This document shows positions 8,952 through 14,688 of a DNA stretch of 14,688 bases, piece by piece. How positions within the stretch are numbered: the stretch's first letter is position 1; every line of letters starts with the position of its first letter. This DNA comes from Gemmatimonadota bacterium (GTDB lineage Bacteria > Gemmatimonadota > Gemmatimonadetes > Gemmatimonadales > Gemmatimonadaceae), in NCBI GenBank assembly GCA_947457715.1, contig CANGXK010000026.1, forward strand, positions 1 to 14,688. Reading direction: 5' to 3'. Made by a program: the position numbers and the translations under genes. The notes under the pieces were generated by a model. It was not told the origin of the DNA, did not search any database, and saw only the letters and a list, made by a program, of their open reading frames with translations.

Positions 8952-10151
8952 TCACCGCTCGACCACTCCGTTCGCATCGACTCTGTGCCACGGCGTCTGA
9001 CAGCGCAGCATGACCTGGCGCGTGACCTCGAGCAGCGAACGATATTGGTGTTCGCGCGTGAATCCATTGGAGATCCAATCGGTCGCCTGGCGCGACATCG
9101 CTGTCCGCGCGGGCTCGTCCGCCGCAAGATCGAGCAGCCGTTGCGCCAGTGTGACGTGATCGCCCGGCGGAAACGAGAATCCAGTCCGGCCGTTGTCGAT
9201 CGTCTCCGGGATGCCTTGGAGCGCCGACACGAAGATCGGCAAGCCAGCCGCCTGCATTTCCAGCGCCGACATCGGGAACGAATCCCATCCAGTCGAAGCA
9301 ATGCACCCCACCCATGCCGACTGGTACAACTGCACGATGTCGGAGCGATAGCCGGCGAACGTAACGAACTCTTCCGCCGGTGTTCCTCGCAGGCGCTGCG
9401 CAAAAACATCAGCCTCATTGCCGCGGTTCCCGCATAGCAGGAAATGCAGCTGCGTGAACTGGCGATCGAGGACGAGGTGGCGCGCGCATTCGATCAACAC
9501 CGCGACCCCTTTCCTCGCTTCGAAGTGTCCGCTGTAGATCACGATATGTCGGTCGGTCGGAATGCCGAACACTGCGTGGGCATGGGACGAGGGTGAGGCA
9601 CTCGGGCAAAAGCGCACATGGTCGATTCCGGTCGGCACCACCGATGTGGCCGATGCGGGGATGCCCCGGCCGGCAACGGCGGTAGCTCGCATGGCCTCGG
9701 ATTCGAAGATGTAGTGATCCGGTCCATCGGCGGCCATCGCGACCTGCCAGCGTTTCGCGAGCAATTTTGCGCCGTGATTGATGCTGCTCATGGGCGCTCC
9801 CCAGTACGAAACGATGCCGCGCACTCCGGCGCGCCGCATGATCGGATAGGCACCACTCGAGACCGGCAGGTCAAGCCCGAAGATCGTCTCGATTCGATGC
9901 CGTCGGATCCAGCTCGCCAGCCGCTCCAGTGCCTCAGGCGTCTGGCTCCCCCATGCGAACGTTTCGACGGGGCCTTCTCGCGATTCCGTATCGAGGCTTG
10001 ATGCCTCACCGAAGATGACATGAACATTCTTGGCACTCTGCGCCAGCGTCTCCCCGAGCTGTCGGAACGCCTGCTCGAGCGTCCGCATGGCAAACCCCGC
10101 GCCGGCAGCGTGGGGAAAGATGATTCCGAACCCATGATCGCGAGACGTCAT
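8952..10151 (-). CDS. Family-4 glycosyltransferase
   Basis: A 399-residue GT-B glycosyltransferase, probably building the same or a related surface glycan as its neighbours. The acceptor half begins GIIFPHAAGAGFAMRTLEQA (9-28), with a glycine-rich first loop, and includes GLDLPVSSGAYPIMRRAGV and SYWGAPMSSI. VVPTGIDHVRF (171-181) marks the domain junction. The donor half has YSGHFEARKG (206-215), LLCGNRG (238-244) and VTFAGYRSDI (263-272). At the EX7E site it reads WDSFPMSALE (289-298), with Asp at the first position and Glu298 at the second. The open frame continues upstream to 10856, but the extra 235 codons look like non-coding DNA and overlap the next gene, so ATG 10151 is chosen: the protein starts just before the conserved first strand. 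No Shine-Dalgarno; GGGGAGAG lies too far upstream. Convergent with the ABC exporter, divergent from the sugar transferase. Confidence 0.87.
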   Translation of the reverse strand: MTSRDHGFGIIFPHAAGAGFAMRTLEQAFRQLGETLAQSAKNVHVIFGEASSLDTESREGPVETFAWGSQTPEALERLASWIRRHRIETIFGLDLPVSSGAYPIMRRAGVRGIVSYWGAPMSSINHGAKLLAKRWQVAMAADGPDHYIFESEAMRATAVAGRGIPASATSVVPTGIDHVRFCPSASPSSHAHAVFGIPTDRHIVIYSGHFEARKGVAVLIECARHLVLDRQFTQLHFLLCGNRGNEADVFAQRLRGTPAEEFVTFAGYRSDIVQLYQSAWVGCIASTGWDSFPMSALEMQAAGLPIFVSALQGIPETIDNGRTGFSFPPGDHVTLAQRLLDLAADEPARTAMSRQATDWISNGFTREHQYRSLLEVTRQVMLRCQTPWHRVDANGVVER

Positions 10152-10166
10152 CGTCGAAGAGCGTGA

Positions 10167-10258
10167 GGGGGGCACTCTCCCCGAGCGACGCCGAGTGGCA
10201 AGAAGTCGAGGGGCCGTGAAACGGGGGGCGCTTACTGTGCGGACGACTGGGGGGCGCT
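10167..10258. repeat. Three direct copies of GGGGGGC[G/A]CT
   Basis: GGGGGGCGCT is exact at 10223-10232 and 10249-10258; GGGGGGCACT is at 10167-10176. Starts are 56 and 26 bp apart. All lie 16-107 bp upstream of the minus-strand glycosyltransferase start, where activator or repressor sites would fall. G runs are common in GC-rich DNA, so regulatory function is only a suggestion. Confidence 0.55.
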
Positions 10259-10638
10259 GATGGCAATACGATGGCCGCTTGGATGACCCCCGAATCCTGC
10301 ACGCGTCCAGCACTCGGCATTGTTCCAGCAGGGAGAACGCCGGTCGGGTGTCTGAGGGAGGCGATGCGTTGCGCTGGGAATCTCCTGCCGCGAAACCGCC
10401 GGTGTTGTGGCGTAGACGCAACGGCAAATCATGGCAAAACGGAAACCAGACCGGCAGTCGCTGCGTGTCGGGCGCGCGTCTGGCGCGGGTCGCGAGGCAC
10501 TCAACGGGTGAGAACCGATCCCCCGCGGACCGCGCAGCCCTTTCGTTGGCATCTCCTAAGATACTGCCGGTGTGGAACTTACTCGCCTCGTGTCGGCCAA
10601 CGCTGGGCCTGCCTGTTTCGAACGAGTCTTCGTGCGCG

Positions 10639-10656
10639 GCCACGGCCCGCCGTGGC
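10639..10656 (+). repeat. Perfect GC-rich hairpin in the sugar-transferase leader
   Basis: GCCACGG (10639-10645) and CCGTGGC (10650-10656) are exact reverse complements with a 4-nt loop CCCG. No T run follows on either strand, so it is not an intrinsic terminator by the usual criteria. Confidence 0.6.
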
Positions 10657-10702
10657 GAGGAAATTGCCTGAACGCTTGATGAGAAATGAATCGGAATCGC
10701 TG

Positions 10703-10727
10703 AGCGCTGGCGCAACCCACCAGCGCT
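10703..10727 (+). promoter_or_regulatory. Inverted repeat just upstream of the sugar transferase
   Basis: AGCGCTGG (10703-10710) and CCAGCGCT (10720-10727) are perfect inverted copies around a 9-nt spacer, ending 31 bp before the start codon at 10759. Spacing and symmetry suit either a dimeric regulator's operator or an RNA hairpin in the 5' leader. AGCGCT is itself palindromic, so the arms also read as partial direct repeats. Confidence 0.5.
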
Positions 10728-10758
10728 GTTGGAAACACTTTTCGCTTGAACTCTCCTT

Positions 10759-11565
10759 ATGGATTCGTCTTCCTCGATCTTCCCGTTTGCCAATGGTGCG
10801 CGCGTGATTTCGGCGCGTGCACGACAGTCAACACTCGAGCAGGTCGCACCGTCCACATCTGATGCTGGCGATCAGCCGACGTCAACCGCCAGCGGACCGC
10901 GCGATGATTTCGAGCCCAGGCCGCGCTCGGAAACCGTTTCGCGCGTTTTCAACTGCGTGATTGCCACCGTCATGCTGCTCCTCGCCTCGCCGGTCATGCT
11001 AGTAACCGTGATCCTGATCCGGCTCACCTCGCGCGGGCCAGTGCTGTACACCCAGGTGCGCGTTGGCCTCGATCGCCGCTGGAACTCCACGCGTTCCCTG
11101 AATGAACGCCGTTGGGAAGACCTCGGCGGCAGCCCGTTCACGATCCTGAAGTTCCGCTCGATGCGCGAGGATGCCGAAGTGAACGGGCAAGCGGTTTGGG
11201 CCCGCCAAGACGACGATCGTGTCACGCCGATCGGCACGTTCATGCGCAAAACGCGTATCGATGAGCTGCCGCAGCTCCTGAACGTGATTCGCGGTGACAT
11301 GAACATCGTCGGTCCGCGCCCCGAGCGCCCATCAATCTTCGTGCGACTGCGCGAACAGATCAACGAGTACCCGGTCCGACAGCGTGTGAAGCCCGGTATC
11401 ACCGGCCTTGCACAGGTCTCGAACCCTTACGATTCCTGCCTGGACGATGTGCGGCGCAAAGTGTACTTCGATATCCAGTATATGAAACGGCAATCCCTCG
11501 GCGAGGACATCCGCATCATGGTGCTGACCGTTCCGGTGATGGTGTTCCGCATCGGCTCACGGTGA
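10759..11565 (+). CDS. Polyprenyl-phosphate sugar-1-phosphate transferase (WbaP/WcaJ/PglC superfamily)
   Basis: A 268-residue monotopic phosphoglycosyl transferase that should start glycan synthesis by moving a sugar-1-phosphate from a UDP-sugar to undecaprenyl phosphate at the inner membrane face. Residues 1-57 are Ser/Thr/Pro-rich and probably disordered. A re-entrant membrane helix (about 62-90) holds the kink-forming Ser77-Pro78. The catalytic domain has FTILKFRSMRED, the Asp168-Glu169 dyad in RIDELPQLLNVIRGDMN, the substrate motif GPRPERP (185-191), and KPGITGLAQV (211-220). Between RVGLD and FTILKF sits an insertion of about 20 polar residues (106-126) absent from minimal PglC. The long multi-helix N-terminal part of WbaP/WcaJ is missing, so this is a small PglC-like form. 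No Shine-Dalgarno before ATG 10759. The two glycosyltransferases and the ABC exporter nearby suggest one glycan pathway; the sugar is unknown. Confidence 0.93.
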   Translation: MDSSSSIFPFANGARVISARARQSTLEQVAPSTSDAGDQPTSTASGPRDDFEPRPRSETVSRVFNCVIATVMLLLASPVMLVTVILIRLTSRGPVLYTQVRVGLDRRWNSTRSLNERRWEDLGGSPFTILKFRSMREDAEVNGQAVWARQDDDRVTPIGTFMRKTRIDELPQLLNVIRGDMNIVGPRPERPSIFVRLREQINEYPVRQRVKPGITGLAQVSNPYDSCLDDVRRKVYFDIQYMKRQSLGEDIRIMVLTVPVMVFRIGSR

Positions 11566-11570
11566 TCAGA

Positions 11571-11607
11571 CGGGTCCGCTACTCTAGCTGACCCGCTTCG
11601 TTTTCTT
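11571..11607 (+). terminator. Weak terminator candidate after the sugar transferase
   Basis: CGGGTC (11571-11576) pairs with GACCCG (11590-11595) around a 13-nt loop, followed by the T-rich CTTCGTTTTCTT (11596-11607). The structure begins 5 bp after the stop codon at 11565 but runs into the last codons of the convergent VWA gene, so the T run may simply be coding sequence. The 6-bp stem and long loop are marginal. Confidence 0.3.
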
Positions 11608-12858
11608 CCGCAGGAAATCCATCAGCACGAACTGTCCCAGGCTCATCGTGTTCGTGAAGTACGCCTTGCCACGGCTGATCTCGCTCATCCGCTTCACGAA
11701 CTCGACCAGCGCGCGGTCGCGGGCCAGCATGAACGTGTTGATCATGATGCCGCTCTTCCGACAGGCCGCCACTTCGCGCAACGTCTCGGCAATCACGTAG
11801 CCGTCGAGCCCCATCGAGTTCTTGTAGACCTGGCCGTCGGGCATGGTGAGTGCCGATGGCTTGCCGTCGGTGATCATGATGATCTGTCGCATGTCCTTCT
11901 TCTGCGACATCAGGATCCGCCGCGCCAGCTTGAGCCCCTCGGCGGTGTTGGTGTGGTACGGCCCCACCTGGCACTTGGCCAGCGTGGCGATCGGGATCTC
12001 CTCGGCCGAGTCGTGGAAGAGCACCACACGGATCGTGTCGCCGGGGAACTGGGTCTTGATGAGGTGCGTGAGCGCCAACGCCACTTTCTTGGCCGGCGTG
12101 AAGCGATCCTCGCCGTACAGGATCATCGAGTGCGAACAGTCGAGCATCAGCACCGTGGCACAGCTCGACCGGTACTCCGACTGTCGCACCATGAGGTCGC
12201 TGTAGTCGAGATCGATCGGCACGTCGAGGTTGCCGTTGCGCGCCAGGGCATTCGAGAGCGTGGCCGGCACGTCAAGGTTGAGCGTGTCGCCGAACTCGTA
12301 TGGCTTGCTCCACGAGTCCGACTCGATGCCGGTACTCAGCTGCGGCGTGTCATGGCTGCCGATGCTGGACTTGCCGAAGGAGCCGAGCAGGTGCCGCAGC
12401 GTCTTGAAGCCGAGGAAGTCGGTGCCCTTGTCGGTGAGATTGAACTGGACGTCCTTGGCCGCCGCCTGCGCGATCGAGCCCTTGCCGGTGACCGGTTGAT
12501 GCCCGGCCGGCACGGATCCCGGGTTGTCGGTGGTCAGGAAGCCGTCCTGAATGAGGCGCTGCACCAGCCCGTCCAGCAGCTCGGCCAGCTTCTCCTCCGA
12601 CACCTCGTCCCCCTCACCGCGCAGCGCTGAGAGCATTTCGGGCGTGATCTGCCCGCTCTCGATCAGCGCCCGGAGAATGGCGTCTTTGAGCGAGTCGACG
12701 GAGCGGTCGCCCTCGCCCTGATCGGCCCCCCAATGCCCCTGTTCACCGCCGGCAAAGCCGGACTGGAGCAGGAAATCGGCGAGCTGATCGAGCAGGGACT
12801 GCAGATCCACGGCGTCAGCCAGCTGTGGATTGAACTTGGTGTACGTGTGGAACCGCAT
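11584..12858 (-). CDS. VWA (von Willebrand factor A) domain protein with intact MIDAS, ChlD/BchD-like
   Basis: A 424-residue soluble protein with no signal peptide or membrane segment. Residues 1-230 are a largely polar region with leucine-rich helical stretches (for example 18-35 and 85-105). Residues 232-424 form a VWA domain with a metal-ion-dependent adhesion site: DCSHS at 240-244, a Thr in YHTNTAEG, and TDGKPS with Asp331. The C-terminal [15 protein letters not shown] resembles the end of VWA proteins that I associate with MoxR-type or Mg-chelatase-like AAA+ ATPases, where the VWA subunit presents a substrate or metal to the ATPase. No such ATPase is in this window, so the partner lies elsewhere and the role is unknown. 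The start at 12858 has a good ribosome-binding site (GGAG, 8 nt upstream). Convergent with the sugar transferase (18-bp gap), divergent from the MFS gene (44-bp gap). Confidence 0.85.
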   Translation of the reverse strand: MRFHTYTKFNPQLADAVDLQSLLDQLADFLLQSGFAGGEQGHWGADQGEGDRSVDSLKDAILRALIESGQITPEMLSALRGEGDEVSEEKLAELLDGLVQRLIQDGFLTTDNPGSVPAGHQPVTGKGSIAQAAAKDVQFNLTDKGTDFLGFKTLRHLLGSFGKSSIGSHDTPQLSTGIESDSWSKPYEFGDTLNLDVPATLSNALARNGNLDVPIDLDYSDLMVRQSEYRSSCATVLMLDCSHSMILYGEDRFTPAKKVALALTHLIKTQFPGDTIRVVLFHDSAEEIPIATLAKCQVGPYHTNTAEGLKLARRILMSQKKDMRQIIMITDGKPSALTMPDGQVYKNSMGLDGYVIAETLREVAACRKSGIMINTFMLARDRALVEFVKRMSEISRGKAYFTNTMSLGQFVLMDFLRKKTKRVS

Positions 12859-12886
12859 CGACCGCTCTCCGAGCTTAAGACGTCAC

Positions 12887-12899
12887 TAGACTGTGTCTA
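12887..12899. promoter_or_regulatory. Small palindrome in the 44-bp VWA/MFS divergent gap
   Basis: TAGAC-tgt-GTCTA is a perfect 5+3+5 palindrome ending 3 bp before the MFS start codon. TAGACT within it fits a -10 box (TANNNT) ending 10 nt before that ATG. The gap must hold both divergent promoters, so a regulator here could affect both genes. Short enough to be chance. Confidence 0.3.
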
Positions 12900-12902
12900 C
12901 GC

Positions 12903-14168
12903 ATGCCAACGGCCGCTCGTTCCTCAAACCCCTTCCGCGTCCTCACCCGTCACCGGAATTTCCGGATCTTCTGGGTGGGCCAGACGATGTCGCAGGTCGG
13001 CTCGTGGATGCAGACGATGGCCCTGGGCTGGCTGTCGCTTCAGCTCTCCGACAGCGCCTTCGTGGTGGGGCTCGTGGCGTCGGTGGGCGCCATCCCGATC
13101 GTGCTCTTTTCCATGCACGCCGGCGCCTTCGTGGATCATGGCGACAAGCTGCGCCTCGTGCGAGTGACACAGAGCATCCTGCTGGCGCAGGCGGCGGTGC
13201 TCTGGCTGGTGACCATCACCGGCCATGTGTCGATTCCGATTCTGCTGGTGCTCGCCTTCGTGCAGGGGTTGTGTAGCGCGGTGGAGATCCCCGCCCGCCA
13301 GAGCATGATCATCCAGCTGGTGGGGCGCGACGATCTGCAGCCGGCGATCGCCCTCAATTCCAGTGGATTCAATCTGGCCCGCGTGGTGGGCCCGGCCATC
13401 GGCGGCCTAGTGATCGCCCGTTTCGGCATCGCCTGGTGTTTCGGCCTGAATGCGCTGAGCTTCGTGGCGGTGCTTTGGGGGCTGCTGCGCATCAGGCTCG
13501 CCCAGCCCACGATCACGGACACGGTACGTTTTACGGTGACCGGCGTGCACGAGCTGCTGGAGCGGAGCACGGCAGGGGCGGCCGAGGGCCTGCGGCATCT
13601 GGCGAAGCCGGGTCCGGTGCGCGACCTGCTGGCGCTGGTCACGGTGGGGGCGGTGCTGGGCGGTCCGTTCCTCACGCTCATGCCGGTGATCGCCCGCGAC
13701 CAGCTGGGGCTCGGGCCCGGCGGGTACGGCACCCTGCTGGCCACGGTGGGCGTGGGTGGGCTGCTGGGCGCGTTGCTGGTGGCCGGGCCGATCTCGCACG
13801 CGGCCAACAAGGGGCGGGTGTTGATGACGGCGGGGCTGGCCTTCCCCACGCTGCTGCTGGGCTTCGCCTACACGACCACGCTGGCGATGGCGTACGTGGT
13901 GCTCTTCGCCACCGGACTGGCCATGATCACCTTCAACGCCCTCTCCAACGGGGTGCTGCAACTGCTGGTGGAGGAGAAGTACCGCGGACGCCTGATGGCT
14001 TTCTACAGTCTCGTGTTCGTGGGGCTGTCCCAGGCACTCGGCTCGTTCGCCATCGGCGCCCTGGCCCGCGCGATCACGGCCCCGTATGCCATCGCCTGTT
14101 CGGCGGTCGTGCTGATTCTGGCGTCGCTGTATACCCTGAAGTACTCGGATTTCTGGCGACGGGTGTAG
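12903..14168 (+). CDS. MFS exporter, MFS_3/EntS-like (DHA3) type
   Basis: A 421-residue major facilitator protein with about 12 hydrophobic segments, predicted to export a small molecule across the cytoplasmic membrane using the proton gradient. After a short cytosolic tail (1-20) it starts FRIFWVGQTMSQVGSWMQ, typical of the EntS-like branch. A motif-A loop GAFVDHGDKLRL (74-85) joins helices 2 and 3. EIPARQS (128-134) and NSSGFNLARVVGPAIGG (152-168) are the branch's most recognisable signatures. A charged central loop (about 200-240) separates the two six-helix halves. The substrate is unknown: siderophore and drug export are known in the branch, but no siderophore genes are nearby. ATG 12903 gives a normal-length protein; no Shine-Dalgarno is present. 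The gene is divergent from the VWA gene, and an inverted repeat array lies 24 bp after its stop. Confidence 0.9.
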   Translation: MPTAARSSNPFRVLTRHRNFRIFWVGQTMSQVGSWMQTMALGWLSLQLSDSAFVVGLVASVGAIPIVLFSMHAGAFVDHGDKLRLVRVTQSILLAQAAVLWLVTITGHVSIPILLVLAFVQGLCSAVEIPARQSMIIQLVGRDDLQPAIALNSSGFNLARVVGPAIGGLVIARFGIAWCFGLNALSFVAVLWGLLRIRLAQPTITDTVRFTVTGVHELLERSTAGAAEGLRHLAKPGPVRDLLALVTVGAVLGGPFLTLMPVIARDQLGLGPGGYGTLLATVGVGGLLGALLVAGPISHAANKGRVLMTAGLAFPTLLLGFAYTTTLAMAYVVLFATGLAMITFNALSNGVLQLLVEEKYRGRLMAFYSLVFVGLSQALGSFAIGALARAITAPYAIACSAVVLILASLYTLKYSDFWRRV

Positions 14169-14192
14169 CCGCTCCTCCTTTTTAAAGCAGGT

Positions 14193-14301
14193 CTTCGCGG
14201 TCTTCGCGTCCTTCGCGTCAGGCTGTTTGCGCTTCGAACCGACCGCCCGTGAACAGCAACTGCTCGACGCGAAGGGCGCGGAGTTCGCGAAGGACGCGGA
14301 G
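14193..14301. repeat. Inverted array of 9-bp units (TTCGCG family)
   Basis: The left arm (14193-14219) is three tandem nonamers: CTTCGCGGT, CTTCGCGTC, CTTCGCGTC. The right arm (14266-14301) is four tandem nonamers in inverted sense: GACGCGAAG, GGCGCGGAG, TTCGCGAAG, GACGCGGAG. A 46-bp spacer separates them. The three inner unit pairs match 9/9, 7/9 and 7/9, so the transcript could fold into a stem of about 27 bp. It lies between the MFS stop and the lipoprotein start, with no coding potential of its own. The form suggests a dispersed intergenic palindromic element; acting as a transcript-end hairpin for the MFS gene is possible. Confidence 0.8.
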
Positions 14302-14315
14302 CACTGCAACAACAA

Positions 14316-14338
14316 CCGCTTGAGAATTGGAAAAGCGG
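14316..14338 (-). terminator. Possible minus-strand hairpin terminator
   Basis: CCGCTT (14316-14321) and AAGCGG (14333-14338) are exact reverse complements with an 11-nt loop. Read on the minus strand the hairpin is followed by TTGTTGTTG, a loose T-rich tail. No minus-strand gene enters from the right within the window, so its use is unclear. The rest of 14302-14420 shows only the lipoprotein's ribosome-binding site. Confidence 0.2.
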
Positions 14339-14420
14339 GGGGACGGTGGCGTTCTCCATGTACGGCTCGCTAACGTCAAGCAGCATGCGACCGGATGGCC
14401 GCGTCTTCACTTGAGGTGCC

Positions 14421-14688
14421 ATGATTCGTCCTGCCCCTGGCCGTATCTCGCTTGGCCGTCGTCCGCGTTGGGTTTTGCCGGTGCTGGTGCTGGTGCTCGG
14501 CGCGAGCTGCCGTCGCTCGGCGCCGGCGGCTTCTGTGCTTCCGGTTACCGTGCTCGAAGTCTCCCCTGAGCCCATCGTGGTGCGCGAGGGACAGCCGACT
14601 GACGTCACGATTCACGGCACCGGGTTCGACGCGATGGCGAACACGGTTACCGTTGGTCCCGTCATCCTATCGGCGGTGCTGTCGCGCA
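14421..14688 (+). CDS. IPT/TIG-domain surface lipoprotein, N-terminal part only
   Basis: The first 89 codons are visible and the gene runs off the right edge. Arg-rich residues 3-16 precede a hydrophobic stretch (17-28, WVLPVLVLVLGA) and Cys30. This fits a lipoprotein signal peptide, though the lipobox LGASC has Gly rather than Leu/Val at -3, so a weak or non-standard lipobox is possible. Residues 44-85 read as the start of an immunoglobulin-like IPT/TIG fold: VLEVSPEPIVVREGQ, then VTIHGTGFDAMANTVTVG, with the GTGF turn typical of the family. Such proteins are exported and often bind glycans or act in adhesion or outer-surface assembly; nothing more specific can be said. GAGG 4 nt before ATG 14421 is a clear ribosome-binding site. 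Confidence 0.75.
   Translation, partial: MIRPAPGRISLGRRPRWVLPVLVLVLGASCRRSAPAASVLPVTVLEVSPEPIVVREGQPTDVTIHGTGFDAMANTVTVGPVILSAVLSR

Larger units (their letters stand above)
10152..10758. other. 607-bp divergent non-coding region between two glycan genes
   Basis: No plausible gene on either strand; frames of 100-180 codons here lack family-like sequence. The region must carry the promoters of the glycosyltransferase (minus) and the sugar transferase (plus). It holds three copies of a G6C[G/A]CT decamer near the minus-strand gene, a 7-bp-stem hairpin at 10639-10656 and an 8-bp-arm inverted repeat at 10703-10727 near the plus-strand gene. TAAGAT at 10557-10562 could be a -10 box but has no -35 partner. 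Neither start codon has a Shine-Dalgarno. Confidence 0.6.

Noticed and set aside
8944..8959. Hairpin AGCGG-gcgtca-CCGCT as a bidirectional terminator between the exporter and the glycosyltransferase
   Set aside because: Five base pairs and no T run on either strand; it also overlaps stop codons of both genes. Too weak to list as a terminator.
10279..10671. Plus-strand 130-codon frame in the divergent non-coding region
   Set aside because: No ribosome-binding site, no family-like sequence, and it runs through the 10639-10656 hairpin.
10152..10856. 235-codon in-frame N-terminal extension of the minus-strand glycosyltransferase
   Set aside because: Overlaps the start of the sugar transferase on the other strand, has no domain-like sequence, and the conserved GT-B first strand begins right after ATG 10151.
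11953..12630. Plus-strand 225-codon frame opposite the VWA gene
   Set aside because: In register with the VWA gene, which explains the absence of stops; no recognisable domain.
13407..14315. Minus-strand open frame opposite the MFS exporter and the 9-bp repeat array
   Set aside because: Same codon register as the MFS gene. Its first residues are translated from the repeat array (DAKDAKTAK pattern) and the rest is the antisense of membrane helices.

Overview
The window is visibly GC-rich (an impression, not a count). Its genes use almost no TTA, CTA or TCA codons and lie densely on both strands. It holds nine protein-coding genes, two of them cut by the window edges, and no tRNA, rRNA, CRISPR array or recognisable transposase. 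The gene mix fits a free-living, methionine-prototrophic, glycan-secreting didermal bacterium: cobalamin-dependent MetH, a homocysteine methyltransferase-MTHFR fusion, surface-glycan enzymes, a ChlD-type VWA protein and a TIG-domain lipoprotein. I lean towards Gemmatimonadota, but that is inference from gene content and style, because no taxonomic marker gene is present.

Layout. (1) 1-3564, minus: metH, missing only its last ~40 codons beyond the left edge. (2) 3670-6692, plus: a family-4 glycosyltransferase, then, 20 bp downstream, the fused homocysteine S-methyltransferase / methylene-THF reductase. (3) 7133-8944, plus: an MsbA/PglK-like ABC exporter behind a 440-bp non-coding leader. (4) 8952-10151, minus: a second family-4 glycosyltransferase, converging on the exporter with only 7 bp between stop codons. 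(5) 10152-10758: a 607-bp divergent non-coding region with several repeats. (6) 10759-11565, plus: a polyprenyl-phosphate sugar-1-phosphate transferase. (7) 11584-12858, minus: a VWA/MIDAS protein. (8) 12903-14168, plus: an MFS exporter. (9) 14193-14301: a striking inverted array of 9-bp units. (10) 14421 to the right edge, plus: the start of a TIG-domain lipoprotein.

Two functional themes interleave. The first is one-carbon/methionine metabolism: the reductase half of the fusion makes 5-methyl-THF, the methyl donor MetH uses, and the fusion carries its own zinc-type homocysteine domain as well. The second is surface-glycan assembly: an initiating phosphoglycosyl transferase, two glycosyltransferases and a flippase-like ABC transporter, spread over three transcription units rather than one operon. 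I do not see a clearly new defence or mobile system. The most unusual items are the 9-bp-unit inverted array at 14193-14301, the repeated G6C[G/A]CT motif upstream of the second glycosyltransferase, the paired hairpins in the leader of the sugar transferase, and the co-location of methyl-transfer genes with a glycosyltransferase.
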